From Acetatifactor sp. (GTDB lineage: Bacteria > Bacillota > Clostridia > Lachnospirales > Lachnospiraceae): a stretch of 59,447 bases of DNA. Position numbers and translations under genes: made by a program. Shown here piece by piece: positions 44,190 through 53,175 of the stretch (its first letter is position 1; every line of letters begins with the position of its first letter). The notes beneath the pieces are model-generated. The model worked only from the letters and a program-made list of their open reading frames with translations. It did not search any database and was not told the DNA's origin. The stretch covers positions 1-59,447 of the forward strand of contig JAILLF010000011.1 of NCBI GenBank assembly GCA_024693365.1. Direction: 5' to 3'.

Positions 44190-44975
44190 ATGATCACCAG
44201 CACGGCAAACGCAAAAGTAAAGCAAGTGGTTCAATGGCAGACAAAGGCCAAGGAGCGAAAAAAGGATCAGGTTTTTCTGGCAGAAGGGATCAAAATGTTT
44301 GGGGAAGCCCCTGAAAATTGGATCCGGGAGGCATATCTTACGAAAGAAGCCCTTGAAAAGCTTGAAAATCAGCCCGGGCTTAAGGAGAAGCTAAATCGTA
44401 TCCCTTGGGAGACGGTTTCGGACGAAGTCATGGAAAAAATGGCGGACGTGCAGACACCGCAGGGCGTTTTGACAATTTTAAAGCGTCCCCAATATGACGT
44501 GGAAGAGGTCCTAAAGCACCCCAACGGCTTGTATTTGGTGCTTGAAAATCTGCAAGATCCGGGCAATTTAGGTACAATTATGAGGACTGGTGAAGGGGCC
44601 GGAGTCACCGCCGTAATCATGAATAAAACAACGGTTGATATTTTTAACCCTAAGACAATCCGGGCTACAATGGGGTCTATTTACAGAGTGCCTTTCATTT
44701 TGGAAGACGACTTGCAAGAAATAATTCAAAAAATGAAAGGTAATCAGATAAAAATCTTTGCCGCACACCTCTTGGGAGAGACGTATTTTACGGGATGCTC
44801 CTTCCAAAAGCCCACCGCGTTTCTGATCGGAAACGAAGGTAACGGTCTGTCGAAGGAACTGACCGAAATGGCGGATTCCCTCGTAAAAATCCCTATGGAA
44901 GGGAAATTGGAATCCTTGAATGCAGCCGTGGCGGCAGCCCTTTTAATATATGAAGCAAAGCGTCAAAGAAGCTAA
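44190..44975 (+). CDS. TrmH/SpoU-family RNA 2'-O-methyltransferase
   Basis: 261 residues from the ATG at 44190 with AAGGAG upstream. An N-terminal substrate-binding domain (1-100) precedes the knotted SPOUT fold with all three motifs: LENLQDPGNLGTIMRT, LIGNEGNGLS and IPMEGKLESLNAAVAAALL. The enzyme uses SAM to methylate a ribose in rRNA or tRNA; the overall layout resembles RlmB/YsgA-type rRNA enzymes, but the exact site cannot be stated. proC follows 65 bases downstream on the same strand. Confidence 0.9.
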   Translation: MITSTANAKVKQVVQWQTKAKERKKDQVFLAEGIKMFGEAPENWIREAYLTKEALEKLENQPGLKEKLNRIPWETVSDEVMEKMADVQTPQGVLTILKRPQYDVEEVLKHPNGLYLVLENLQDPGNLGTIMRTGEGAGVTAVIMNKTTVDIFNPKTIRATMGSIYRVPFILEDDLQEIIQKMKGNQIKIFAAHLLGETYFTGCSFQKPTAFLIGNEGNGLSKELTEMADSLVKIPMEGKLESLNAAVAAALLIYEAKRQRS

Positions 44976-45040
44976 AAATGGATTACTACTATAATATAGA
45001 AGAAACAGACTCAAAACAGTAGGGAGAAAGAGAGGAAACT

Positions 45041-45844
45041 ATGGAGAAAAAAATCGGATTTATCGGACTTGGAAACATGGCTACCGCCATCATGGGAGGA
45101 CTCCTTGCCAAGAAAATGGCAAAGCCGGAGAACGTGATCGGGTATGACAAATTTGCCGCTGCGTTGGAAAAGGCAAAAACGAACTATAAAATAACTACCG
45201 CTATCAATGAAGAGGCGGTGGCTGAGGCGGCAGACCTCCTGATTTTGGCCGTAAAACCGAATGTTTTGCCCGAGGTTTTGCCAAAGATCGGCAAGGTGGT
45301 TCGCAAGAGCACGGTGATCATCAGCATAGCAGCCGGAAAGACTCTCTCATTCTTGGAGGAGGGTCTCGGCAGGAGCGATCTGAAGGTGGTGCGCTGCATG
45401 CCCAACACTCCCGCCTTGGTGCTGGAGGGTTGCACGGGCGTATGCGCAAATAAGAACGTGACCAAGAAAGAAATGGATGAGACGTTAAAGCTGCTTGGCT
45501 CCTTTGGCAAGGCAAGCGTTGTTCCGGAGAAGCTCATGGACGTGGTGGTAGGCATTAGCGGAAGCTCTCCCGCATACGTATTTATGTTTATCGAGGCTAT
45601 GGCAGATGCTGCAGTGCTTGCAGGAATGCCTCGCGCACAAGCTTATGAATTTTCCGCACAGGCCGTTCTTGGAAGCGCAAAACTTCTCCTCGAGACGGGC
45701 AAACACCCCGGAGAACTCAAGGATATGGTTTGCTCGCCCGGAGGCACCACGATCGAGGCCGTGAAAGTGCTTGAAGAGATGGGATTTAGGGCCTCAGTGA
45801 TGGATGCCGTGGAAGCCTGCATCGAAAAATCAAAAAATATCTAG
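45041..45844 (+). CDS. proC: Pyrroline-5-carboxylate reductase
   Basis: 267 residues; ATG with GAGAGGAAA upstream. NAD(P)-binding FIGLGNMATAIMGG (6-19), the RCMPNTPA block, and the C-terminal GSSPAYVFMFIEAMADAAV and SPGGTTIEAV signatures are typical of ProC. It carries out the last step of proline synthesis in the cytosol. It may be read from the methyltransferase transcript; a TATAAT at 44990-44995 without a -35 offers an alternative start. Confidence 0.95.
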   Translation: MEKKIGFIGLGNMATAIMGGLLAKKMAKPENVIGYDKFAAALEKAKTNYKITTAINEEAVAEAADLLILAVKPNVLPEVLPKIGKVVRKSTVIISIAAGKTLSFLEEGLGRSDLKVVRCMPNTPALVLEGCTGVCANKNVTKKEMDETLKLLGSFGKASVVPEKLMDVVVGISGSSPAYVFMFIEAMADAAVLAGMPRAQAYEFSAQAVLGSAKLLLETGKHPGELKDMVCSPGGTTIEAVKVLEEMGFRASVMDAVEACIEKSKNI

Positions 45845-45847
45845 GGG

Positions 45848-45876
45848 TTGACAAAAAAATTTTTTTCTGTTATTAT
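45848..45876 (+). promoter_or_regulatory. Near-consensus promoter of the SleB-like gene
   Basis: TTGACA (45848-45853), 17-base spacer, TATTAT (45871-45876) preceded by TGT. It begins 3 bases after the proC stop codon. Confidence 0.8.
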
Positions 45877-45894
45877 CCTTTGCAACAAAGATTT

Positions 45895-45911
45895 GTAACA
45901 AAATCTTAACA
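45895..45911 (-). promoter_or_regulatory. WalR (YycF)-box candidate
   Basis: On the minus strand it reads TGTTAA, five bases, TGTTAC, an exact match to the Bacillus WalR consensus TGT(A/T)A(A/T/C)-N5-TGT(A/T)A(A/T/C). It sits between the promoter at 45848 and the gene, and just upstream of a second weak promoter (TTGTCA 45914-45919, TACTAG 45938-45943). WalR regulates cell-wall hydrolases, which is what this gene encodes. Confidence 0.45.
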
Positions 45912-46005
45912 ATTTGTCACAAAACCGACTTAACTTTTACTAGTTTTTTTAATAGTTTTCACAAAAATTAGTGACGAAATAAAAGTGTAAAGGATTGGGA
46001 CAGAG

Positions 46006-47094
46006 ATGAAATCAAATCAAAAATTGTTTGCCAAGGTGATGGGGATATTTTTATCCCTGACGATGGTGCTTCTTTTCGGGCAGACGGTCCTTGCGGCAGC
46101 CTTCGATGACGACATGGATTTCCTGAGCGTAGGTGCAGGCATACTGTTCGAGCCGAAACATCTTGACACCACTGAGAAAATCAGTGAAATGGCGCAGACC
46201 CTAAACTTGGATCTGGCCACGCTCCAAGAGCCGAAAGAAGAATCGAAGCTCGTTATGGCGAACGTAAAGAAAGAGCTGAACATCCTCGACGACGTGACGG
46301 AGGATGCAAAGGTCGTGGGATATCTCTACAAGGACTGTGGCGGAGAGATCCTAGAGAGAAAAGACGGCTGGACAAAGCTTCGTTCCGGAAACATCGTGGG
46401 ATGGGCGGATGACCAGTATCTGCTCTTTGGTGAAGAGGCGGAAGCCCTGGCCGAGGATGCGGGAAAGAAAATTGCAATCGTATCCACGGACGTGCTTCGC
46501 GTCCGCATGGAAGACTCGACAAAATCAGAAATCTATGGCCTTCTTCCTGAGGGCGAGCGCGTTGACGTGCTTGACAAGGAGACGGCTGACGGTTGGATCT
46601 GCGTGGACTACAACGGAAAAGACGGGTATGTGGCTTCGGATTACGTAGACGTTACGTTCCAGATCGACGCCGGCGAGACCGTGGAGGAAGTGAAGGCCCG
46701 TCAGAAGGCTGAGAGAGAATCGAAGCGCCACGTGAACTATGGCGAGTATACCGTTGATGCAGACACAACGCTCCTTTTGGCAGCACTCATTCATTGTGAG
46801 GCCGGCGGAGAACCTTATGAAGGACAGGTAGCAGTGGGCGCCGTTGTCATGAACCGTGTGAGAAGTGCGGCATATCCTGACACCATTCACGGCGTAATCT
46901 ATGCATCCGGTCAGTTTACGCCAGCCATGAGCGGTAAGGTAAACCGCGTACTTGAGTCCGGTAAGATTTACGAAAGCTGCATCAAGGCAGCTGAAGAGGC
47001 ACTGTCAGGCGTTTCCAACGTAGGTGACCTGACGCACTTCCGTCGCGTTAACGGCAGGGAAGGTCTCGTGATTGGTAACCACGTGTTCTATTAA
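46006..47094 (+). CDS. Secreted SleB-type cell wall hydrolase with SH3 domains
   Basis: 362 residues; ATG at 46006 after a 130-base leader. A signal peptide (1-31, ending VLAAA) is followed by a helical segment, two bacterial SH3-like domains (about 85-140 and 155-215: VVGYLYKDCGGEILERKDGW; TDVLRVRMEDSTKSEIYGLL) and a Hydrolase_2/SleB domain (about 250-362) beginning LLLAALIHCEAGGEPYEGQV, where the Glu is the likely catalytic acid. SleB/CwlJ-type enzymes cleave peptidoglycan, often spore cortex; with SH3 domains this may be a vegetative lytic transglycosylase. A possible WalR box and a strong promoter lie upstream. Confidence 0.88.
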   Translation: MKSNQKLFAKVMGIFLSLTMVLLFGQTVLAAAFDDDMDFLSVGAGILFEPKHLDTTEKISEMAQTLNLDLATLQEPKEESKLVMANVKKELNILDDVTEDAKVVGYLYKDCGGEILERKDGWTKLRSGNIVGWADDQYLLFGEEAEALAEDAGKKIAIVSTDVLRVRMEDSTKSEIYGLLPEGERVDVLDKETADGWICVDYNGKDGYVASDYVDVTFQIDAGETVEEVKARQKAERESKRHVNYGEYTVDADTTLLLAALIHCEAGGEPYEGQVAVGAVVMNRVRSAAYPDTIHGVIYASGQFTPAMSGKVNRVLESGKIYESCIKAAEEALSGVSNVGDLTHFRRVNGREGLVIGNHVFY

Positions 47095-47141
47095 TGGATT
47101 GCGGAATGTCGCAACGTGACAAAAATAAGATAAAAAGTAAT

Positions 47142-47172
47142 GGGCTCGCGTGAGTTGCGCGAGCCTATTTTT
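47142..47172 (+). terminator. Intrinsic terminator of the SleB-like gene
   Basis: GGCTCGCG (47143-47150) / CGCGAGCC (47158-47165), then TATTTTTA. Confidence 0.8.
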
Positions 47173-47226
47173 ATGGATTATCTCAGTTTATGCACGATAA
47201 GGAAACCTAAAGTGCAAATAAAAAGA

Positions 47227-47255
47227 TTGCCTGAAACCGCAAATTGTAGTAGACT
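47227..47255 (+). promoter_or_regulatory. Possible promoter of the NfeD/SPFH module
   Basis: TTGCCT (47227-47232), 17-base spacer, TAGACT (47250-47255). The match is moderate, but it is the best in the 245-base gap; the leader is about 80 bases. Confidence 0.4.
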
Positions 47256-47339
47256 AGGATCATAGAAAACAGACTAGGGATTGTCGGAAACCGGCATCCC
47301 CGCCAAAGTTGCCCCGTCTGTGGCAGAAAGAAGGCAAAT

Positions 47340-47825
47340 ATGGATTATGAGATGATTGCATGGATCGTAGTATTAGTTGTTGCAGTCTTGGTTGAGATCA
47401 TCTCTTTGGGATTGAGCAGCATCTGGTTTGCCGGAGGCGCGCTTGTGGCGCTGATCGTTGCGGCACTGGGCGGACCGATCTGGCTGCAGGTTATCTTGTT
47501 CTTAGTTGTTTCATTCCTGCTCTTGATCTTTACCAGACCAATCGCAGTAAAGTATTTTAACAAAGACCGCATTCGCACGAATGCAGAGAGCATTGTTGGA
47601 AAGCAGGGAATTGTTATTACGGAACTCAACAATTTAAGAGGTCTCGGCCAGGTTTCCGTCGGCGGTCAGGAATGGAGCGCAAGAAGCTCGGATGACGGCC
47701 AGGTGATCTACGAGGGCAGCGTTGTTGAGATCGTTGCGATCAGCGGCGTGAAGCTGATCTGCAAGCCTATCCCCGAAGTGGCTCCCACGGTGACGGAAGC
47801 ACCAAAGGCAGAGGCTAAGGCGTGA
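47340..47825 (+). CDS. Short NfeD-family membrane protein
   Basis: 161 residues. Two to three membrane helices (about 5-70) are followed by an OB-fold domain (about 75-145, GKQGIVITELNNLRGLGQVSVGGQEWSARS written here in part) and an Ala/Pro/Glu tail. Short NfeD proteins (NfeD1b type) lack the serine-protease part and partner with SPFH/stomatin proteins in membrane microdomains. The SPFH partner is two genes downstream, with a Bax-inhibitor-like gene inserted between. Start ATG at 47340 with AGAAGG upstream. Confidence 0.88.
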   Translation: MDYEMIAWIVVLVVAVLVEIISLGLSSIWFAGGALVALIVAALGGPIWLQVILFLVVSFLLLIFTRPIAVKYFNKDRIRTNAESIVGKQGIVITELNNLRGLGQVSVGGQEWSARSSDDGQVIYEGSVVEIVAISGVKLICKPIPEVAPTVTEAPKAEAKA

Positions 47826-47886
47826 ACGCAAACCGCTTTGCGGTTGCAAATAAAGATTCCGCACGGGCGGAAGAGGGTGGTAAAAG

Positions 47887-48594
47887 ATGGCTGATTTGTT
47901 AGGTACGAATGCGCGTAGGGAAGAGAGAATGTACAAGGAAGTCTACGTGGACGAGGAAATCTCTGACAGAGCCTATAACGGCGTGATCGGAGCAGTGGTG
48001 GTCTACGGACTCTTGGTAAACGTGGCAATCTGTTACATTTTTCAGGACAGAATGCTTTACGTGAATCCCATAGTATTGTACGTCGGTTATTTTGTGTGTT
48101 GCATTGTGGGCATGCTTTTGTCGTCTAAGTCTGATAATGCGATCATATCCTTCATCGGATACAATCTTGTGGTGGTTCCGGTCGGTCTGGTGGTATCCAT
48201 TTCCGTGTATGTTTATGGCGGACTCGGATCCGAACTGGTAGGGCAGGCATTTATCATCACCATGTTGACGACTGCTACCATGTCGGCCATTAGCTTTGCT
48301 AAACCGGAGTGGTTTGAAAAACTTGGCGGAGTGCTTATTTCAAGCCTTTTGGGATTGGTGATTTCTGAGATCGTGCTGCTGATCATGGGAAGTGATCAGG
48401 TCATTACCGCATGGATCGGTGCCGTTCTCTTCAGCCTGTACATTGGATATGATTTGCACAGGGCGCAGGCATTCCCCAAGACGCTGGACAATGCCGTGGA
48501 CAGCGCGCTTGACATTTATCTTGACGTGATTAACCTGTTCCTGAGGATTTTACGTATTTTGGGCAGCAAGGGCGGCAGCAAGAGCAGAAGATAA
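47887..48594 (+). CDS. Bax inhibitor-1 (YccA)-like membrane protein, copy 1
   Basis: 235 residues; ATG with GAGGGTGG upstream. About seven membrane helices; the C-terminal block ALDIYLDVINLFLRILRILG is characteristic of BI-1/YccA/YetJ proteins, followed by a basic tail. Bacterial members are pH-sensitive calcium leak channels or modulators of the membrane protease FtsH. It lies between nfeD and the SPFH gene, and a diverged paralogue follows the SPFH gene. All are co-directional. Exact function unknown. Confidence 0.8.
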   Translation: MADLLGTNARREERMYKEVYVDEEISDRAYNGVIGAVVVYGLLVNVAICYIFQDRMLYVNPIVLYVGYFVCCIVGMLLSSKSDNAIISFIGYNLVVVPVGLVVSISVYVYGGLGSELVGQAFIITMLTTATMSAISFAKPEWFEKLGGVLISSLLGLVISEIVLLIMGSDQVITAWIGAVLFSLYIGYDLHRAQAFPKTLDNAVDSALDIYLDVINLFLRILRILGSKGGSKSRR

Positions 48595-48667
48595 TTTTTG
48601 CCGTTCAAGTTGCATGACTTATCAATATAACACGTGTGCTGCGATTCAGCACGGAAAGAGGTAATTT

Positions 48668-49594
48668 ATGGATGGAATTACTGGCGTACTCATTTTTCTT
48701 GTCGTTGTAGCACTGATCATAGCAGTTTCCTGCGTGAAGATCGTTCCCCAGGCGCAAGCCTACGTTATGGAGCGACTTGGCGCTTACCAGGGCACTTGGT
48801 CTGTTGGTTTCCACATCAAGCTTCCTCTGATCGATAAGGTTGCAAGACGCGTGAACTTAAAGGAGCAGGTAGCGGACTTCCCGCCTCAGCCCGTTATTAC
48901 GAAGGATAACGTTACCATGAGAATTGATACCGTTGTCTTCTATCAGATCACTGACCCCAAGCTGTTCACCTATGGCGTTGAGAATCCCATGATGGCAATT
49001 GAGAACTTGACCGCCACGACCCTTCGTAACATCATCGGTGATCTTGAACTGGACCAGACCCTGACCAGCCGTGAAACCATCAACACCAAGATGCGTGCAC
49101 AGCTCGACATTGCCACCGACCCTTGGGGCATCAAGGTAAACCGCGTAGAGTTAAAGAACATCATTCCCCCTGCTGAGATCCAGAATGCCATGGAGAAGCA
49201 GATGAAGGCAGAGCGTGAAAGACGTGAGGCAGTTACGCGTGCAGAAGGTGAAAAGAAGGCTAGCATCCTTTCAGCAGAAGGTGAAAAGGAATCCGCAATT
49301 CTTCGCGCAGAGGCTGACAAGCAGTCCGCGATCCTCCGTGCAGAAGCTCAGAAGGAAAAGATGATCCGTGAGGCAGAAGGTCAGGCAGAAGCAATCCTGA
49401 AAGTGCAGCAGGCTCATGCAGACGGTATCCGCATGCTGAAGGAAGCCGGCGCAGACGAGGCAGTACTGAAGATCAAGAGCCTCGAGGCATTTGAGAAGGT
49501 TGCAGACGGTCAGGCAACGACCATCCTGCTTCCCGCAGAGCTGAACGGCATTGCGAGCGTAGGTGCAGCACTCAAGCAGACCATGAAGAATTAA
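48668..49594 (+). CDS. SPFH/stomatin-family protein (QmcA-like)
   Basis: 308 residues; ATG with AAAGAGGT upstream. An N-terminal membrane helix (about 5-24) precedes the SPFH/PHB domain (KIVPQAQAYVMERLG to about 190) and a long Ala/Glu/Lys coiled coil with repeated AEGEKESAILRAEA-type units (about 185-265). Such proteins form oligomeric cages or belts in membrane microdomains and work with NfeD and FtsH-type proteases in membrane quality control. It completes the NfeD-SPFH pair. A terminator follows. Confidence 0.93.
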   Translation: MDGITGVLIFLVVVALIIAVSCVKIVPQAQAYVMERLGAYQGTWSVGFHIKLPLIDKVARRVNLKEQVADFPPQPVITKDNVTMRIDTVVFYQITDPKLFTYGVENPMMAIENLTATTLRNIIGDLELDQTLTSRETINTKMRAQLDIATDPWGIKVNRVELKNIIPPAEIQNAMEKQMKAERERREAVTRAEGEKKASILSAEGEKESAILRAEADKQSAILRAEAQKEKMIREAEGQAEAILKVQQAHADGIRMLKEAGADEAVLKIKSLEAFEKVADGQATTILLPAELNGIASVGAALKQTMKN

Positions 49595-49640
49595 ACATAA
49601 TGACATAGACAATTGAACAGGTTCGATTGTGAAAATGGAG

Positions 49641-49676
49641 GAGACTATAGCGTTTCTACGCCATAGTCTCTTTTTT
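49641..49676 (+). terminator. Intrinsic terminator after the SPFH gene
   Basis: GAGACTATAGCG (49641-49652) / CGCCATAGTCTC (49659-49670), one A:C mismatch, followed by six T. Confidence 0.85.
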
Positions 49677-49702
49677 ACCCCAAATTTGGAGGTGACGGAG
49701 CC

Positions 49703-50437
49703 GTGTTGGATCAATTTGAGCAAGATGCCATGGATGTTGAGACCCGGTGGGAGCAAAGAAAAAAACAAGAATACGTTCAGAAAGATGAAATTTCAACCCA
49801 AAGCTATAACGCGTTTCTTGGGGGCATATTTATCTACGGTCTTTTGGTGGACGCCTGCACTTGCGTGAGCCTTGGAAACAAAATTGTCCATTATTCGCCG
49901 GTTTTACTTTTGGTAATTTATCTTGTGTGTCTGTTTCTGGGGAAAAAAATATCCGTTACTTCCAGCAATCCGCTCGTGACTTTTTTGGGATATAACCTGG
50001 TGACCGCGCCACTTGGATTGATTATCGCGGCCATCCTTTACGGCGGCATGGGGAGTGATTTCCGCAACGTCATTGCGCAGACGGTATTAATCACGGCAGG
50101 GATAATTGCGTGCGTGACCATAATAAGCGTAATAATTCCGGAATGGCTTCTGGATTATGGCATGACTGCTTTGGCGCTGGTGGGCAGCATGGTGACGACG
50201 GAGCTGGTAATACTGGCCTTTGGTCTTCCGCAGTCTGGCCCGGCTTGGGCGTTCGCGTTTTTGCTTGGCATGCGCATCACGAATCATTATCGAAAGGCAC
50301 AGACTTTCCAAAAAACGCTGAGCAATGCAGTAAACGGAGCGTTGGACGTTTATCTGGATATCATTAATATTTTTGTGCTGATCGCACAGATTATGTCATT
50401 ATTTTCACGTAATGACGGTTCGGGAGCGAATGAATAA
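49703..50437 (+). CDS. Bax inhibitor-1-like membrane protein, copy 2
   Basis: 244 residues; GTG start with a full GGAGGTGA ribosome site 7 bases upstream. It is a diverged paralogue of the protein at 47887-48594: both have an NxxxxGxxxxYGLLVxxxxC first helix, a LGYNLVxxPLGL segment and a C-terminal ALDVYLDIINIFVLIAQI block. The N-terminus is longer and acidic. It lies 26 bases after the SPFH terminator, so it is either read through or has an unseen promoter. Bracketing of one SPFH gene by two BI-1-like genes is unusual. Confidence 0.75.
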   Translation: MLDQFEQDAMDVETRWEQRKKQEYVQKDEISTQSYNAFLGGIFIYGLLVDACTCVSLGNKIVHYSPVLLLVIYLVCLFLGKKISVTSSNPLVTFLGYNLVTAPLGLIIAAILYGGMGSDFRNVIAQTVLITAGIIACVTIISVIIPEWLLDYGMTALALVGSMVTTELVILAFGLPQSGPAWAFAFLLGMRITNHYRKAQTFQKTLSNAVNGALDVYLDIINIFVLIAQIMSLFSRNDGSGANE

Positions 50438-50467
50438 GGATGAATCCCTTTTTGAAACCGCAAACAC

Positions 50468-50496
50468 TTGAAAAACTTGCAGTTTTGAAGTATGAT
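50468..50496 (+). promoter_or_regulatory. Sigma-A promoter of argF-birA
   Basis: TTGAAA (50468-50473), 17-base spacer, TATGAT (50491-50496), with a leader of about 50 bases. I did not find a clear ArgR box. Confidence 0.65.
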
Positions 50497-50550
50497 TAAA
50501 ATCTAATATTATGTTTTTTATTTAGAGTGATTGTGAAACGGAGGTACGGT

Positions 50551-51546
50551 ATGGACTTAAAGGGACGTGATTTTTTAAAACTGCTTGATTTTACGCTGGA
50601 GGAGATTACCTATCTGCTTGATCTGGCAGCAGATCTGAAGGATAAGAAGAAAAAGGGGATTCCCGTAGACAAGCTGCGCGGAAAGAACGTGGCATTGATC
50701 TTTGAGAAGACCAGTACCAGAACGCGCTGTTCCTTTGAGGTGGCCGCACGCGACCTTGGCATGGGCTGCACTTACCTGGATCCTGCGGGTTCCCAGATTG
50801 GAAAAAAGGAGAGCATCGCCGATACCGCACGCGTTCTCTCGAGCATGTACGAAGGAATTGAGTATCGCGGCTATGGACAGGAGATCGTGGAGGAGCTGGC
50901 AAAGTACTCCAAGGTACCCGTGTGGAATGGACTTACCAATGAATTCCATCCCACGCAGATGCTTGCCGACTTTCTCACCATCCGTGAGCATTTTGGATAT
51001 TTAAAGGGCATTAAATTAGCATACATGGGCGACGCACGCTATAACATGGGCAACTCCCTGATGGTAGCCTGCGCAAAGATGGGCATGCATTTTGTTGCCT
51101 GCACCACACCGAAATATTTCCCTGCGCCTGAGCTGGTTGCAACCTGCGAAGAGATCGCAAAGCAGACGGGCGGCAGCATCACTCTGACCAGTGACGCCAT
51201 GGCAGGCACTAAGAATGCCGATGTCATCTACACGGACGTTTGGGTATCCATGGGCGAGCCGGATGAAGTTTGGACGGAGCGAATCAATGACCTGACCCCG
51301 TATCAGGTGAATTCCGCCATCATGAAGAACGCCGGCGAGAAGGCGATTTTCCTGCACTGCCTGCCTGCATTCCATGACTTAAAGACCAAGATCGGTGCAG
51401 AGATGGGTCAACGCTTTGGCATCACCGAGATGGAAGTGACGGACGAAGTGTTTGAGTCCGCACAGTCCCTTGTTTTTGAAGAGGCCGAGAACCGCATGCA
51501 CACCATCAAGGCCGTTATGGCAGCAACCCTGGGCTATCAGCAGTAA
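50551..51546 (+). CDS. argF: Ornithine carbamoyltransferase
   Basis: 331 residues from the ATG at 50551 with GGAGG 6 bases upstream. The carbamoyl-phosphate motif STRTR (55-59), the HPTQ segment ([12 protein letters not shown]) and the ornithine-binding HCLPAFHD block are complete. It makes citrulline in arginine synthesis, or works in reverse in arginine catabolism. No other arg or arc gene lies beside it, so direction cannot be decided from context. birA follows 26 bases downstream. Confidence 0.95.
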   Translation: MDLKGRDFLKLLDFTLEEITYLLDLAADLKDKKKKGIPVDKLRGKNVALIFEKTSTRTRCSFEVAARDLGMGCTYLDPAGSQIGKKESIADTARVLSSMYEGIEYRGYGQEIVEELAKYSKVPVWNGLTNEFHPTQMLADFLTIREHFGYLKGIKLAYMGDARYNMGNSLMVACAKMGMHFVACTTPKYFPAPELVATCEEIAKQTGGSITLTSDAMAGTKNADVIYTDVWVSMGEPDEVWTERINDLTPYQVNSAIMKNAGEKAIFLHCLPAFHDLKTKIGAEMGQRFGITEMEVTDEVFESAQSLVFEEAENRMHTIKAVMAATLGYQQ

Positions 51547-51572
51547 ATGCCGGGCAATTCATTTGTGAGCGT

Positions 51573-52628
51573 ATGAAAGCAGACATTATCACCCTTCTTA
51601 GACAGCGTGGCACCTATGTCTCCGGGCAGGAGCTCTGTGAACGGTATGGCGTGTCGAGAACCGCCGTCTGGAAGGCCATGGAACAATTAAAGAAAGACGG
51701 TTATCAGATCGAGGCCGTGAAAAACCGGGGATATCTTCTCAGGGAGGATGCTCGCGGAGTATTTGGGCGTACGGAGATAGAAAGCCGCAGAAAATCTAAG
51801 TGGGTTGGTCAGACACTGGTCTTTTATGACCAGACGGATTCCACCAACATGCAGGCAAAGCGCCTTGCAGAGGAGGGAGCGCCGGACGGAACGGTGGTTG
51901 TCGCAGACTGCCAGAGCGCAGGCCGCGGAAGAAGAGGCCGGGCGTGGACGAGTCCGCCGGGAACCAATCTGTACTTTACGTTGTTGCTCCGCCCAAGGAT
52001 TACACCGGACAAAGCATCCATGTTGACGTTGGTCATGGCACTTGCCGTGGCAAAGGGGATCCATAAAACCTTACAGCCATGCGTGCAATGCCAAGCGAAA
52101 GATACCGCGGGAAAGCCTGCCTCGGAAAAACATGGTGCTGACGCGACTGCCGTCGGAATCAAGTGGCCCAACGACATCGTCATTGACGGACGGAAGGTTT
52201 GCGGGATCCTGACGGAGCTGAGCCTCTCCGTGGAGCAGGATTGCATTGATTATCTTGTGATCGGCACTGGGATCAACGTTGCAAGGCAAAGCTTTCCGGA
52301 GGAACTGGCGGGGCACGCGATCTCCCTGGAAGAGATTTATGGCTCCGTAAACCGGAGTGAGCTCCTTGCCAACGTGTTAGAGGCATTTGAGGAGGTTTAC
52401 GGGCAGTTTCTTAGGACGCAAAGTCTGGAGTATTTAAGACCGGCCTATGACGCGCTTCTTGTTAGCAAGGACAAAAGCGTTCGCGTTCTTGATCCCAAAG
52501 GAGAATATGACGGAATTGCGCGCGGCATCCAAAACACGGGGGAACTGATCGTGGAACTCCCGGACGGGAGCGTGAAAAACGTTTATGCGGGTGAGGTGTC
52601 CGTGCGAGGCATCTATGGTTACGTGTAG
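51573..52628 (+). CDS. birA: Biotin-protein ligase / biotin repressor
   Basis: 351 residues. An N-terminal winged helix (1-60; YGVSRTAVWKAMEQLKK) marks the bifunctional repressor type. The ligase domain has the biotin-binding GRGRRGR (117-123), KWPND with K197, and a small C-terminal SH3-like domain (GELIVELPDGSVKNVYAGEV). It activates biotin to biotinyl-AMP and transfers it to carboxylase subunits. A polar insertion of about 25 residues (about 167-193) separates the two halves of the catalytic core and is not typical. Start ATG at 51573 has only a weak ribosome site. Confidence 0.93.
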   Translation: MKADIITLLRQRGTYVSGQELCERYGVSRTAVWKAMEQLKKDGYQIEAVKNRGYLLREDARGVFGRTEIESRRKSKWVGQTLVFYDQTDSTNMQAKRLAEEGAPDGTVVVADCQSAGRGRRGRAWTSPPGTNLYFTLLLRPRITPDKASMLTLVMALAVAKGIHKTLQPCVQCQAKDTAGKPASEKHGADATAVGIKWPNDIVIDGRKVCGILTELSLSVEQDCIDYLVIGTGINVARQSFPEELAGHAISLEEIYGSVNRSELLANVLEAFEEVYGQFLRTQSLEYLRPAYDALLVSKDKSVRVLDPKGEYDGIARGIQNTGELIVELPDGSVKNVYAGEVSVRGIYGYV

Positions 52629-52664
52629 CCGTCCGCGCGTAAATTCATTTGCGTGGCTTGTGGC

Positions 52665-52789
52665 AAAGCACCGCGATGAGACGGAACTGAGGTAAAGCGC
52701 CGCGATGAGACGGAACTGAGGTAAAGCGCTGCGATGAGACCAAACCGAGGCAAAGCGCCGCGATGGAACGGGCTTGAAACAAAGCGCCC
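52665..52789. repeat. 29-bp intergenic tandem repeat array
   Basis: Four units of AAAGCGCCGCGATGAGACGG-type sequence (52665-52693, 52694-52722, 52723-52751, 52752-52780) plus the start of a fifth. The first two are almost identical and the later ones diverge. There is no spacer and no ORF of interest. It lies between birA and the small conserved gene. Confidence 0.9.
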
Positions 52790-52818
52790 CCTTAAGGCAG
52801 GTGCTGGGAAGGAAAAAG

Positions 52819-53175
52819 ATGTCAGAAGAAAGAATCGTGCTCTGCGGTGCCAATGCCTATGAGCAGAAGTATTATTTCAACAAGGATTTTGATAAGATCC
52901 CTCAATCCATCAAGGACGAACTGCATATCATCTGCGTACTGTTTACGCAGGAGGTGGGTGGCATATTCACCATTGTCTTTGAGGAAGACGGATCGATTTC
53001 GCTTGAGACCAATGCGGAAGAGGACGACATCACTTATGACGAGATTTCCAGCGGACTTTTGATCAACGAGATCCGCAGAAAACGGCAGGAGCTCTTTGAA
53101 TCCCTGCAGCTTTATTACAAAGTGTTTGTCAAGAAGGAAGACGTTTCGGAATTATTGTCACGAGAGGATTTGTAA
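52819..53175 (+). CDS. Conserved small protein (DUF6145-like), 118 aa
   Basis: 118 residues from the ATG at 52819 with GGAAGGA 6 bases upstream. The protein opens RIVLCGANAYEQKYYFN and contains LHIICVLFTQEVGGIFTIVF and a C-terminal RRKRQELFESLQLYY helix. I recall it as a conserved Lachnospiraceae family (DUF6145), without a known function; that family name should be checked. No membrane segment. Its stop codon lies inside the first unit of a 34-bp tandem repeat, and a different 29-bp array precedes the gene. Confidence 0.7.
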   Translation: MSEERIVLCGANAYEQKYYFNKDFDKIPQSIKDELHIICVLFTQEVGGIFTIVFEEDGSISLETNAEEDDITYDEISSGLLINEIRRKRQELFESLQLYYKVFVKKEDVSELLSREDL

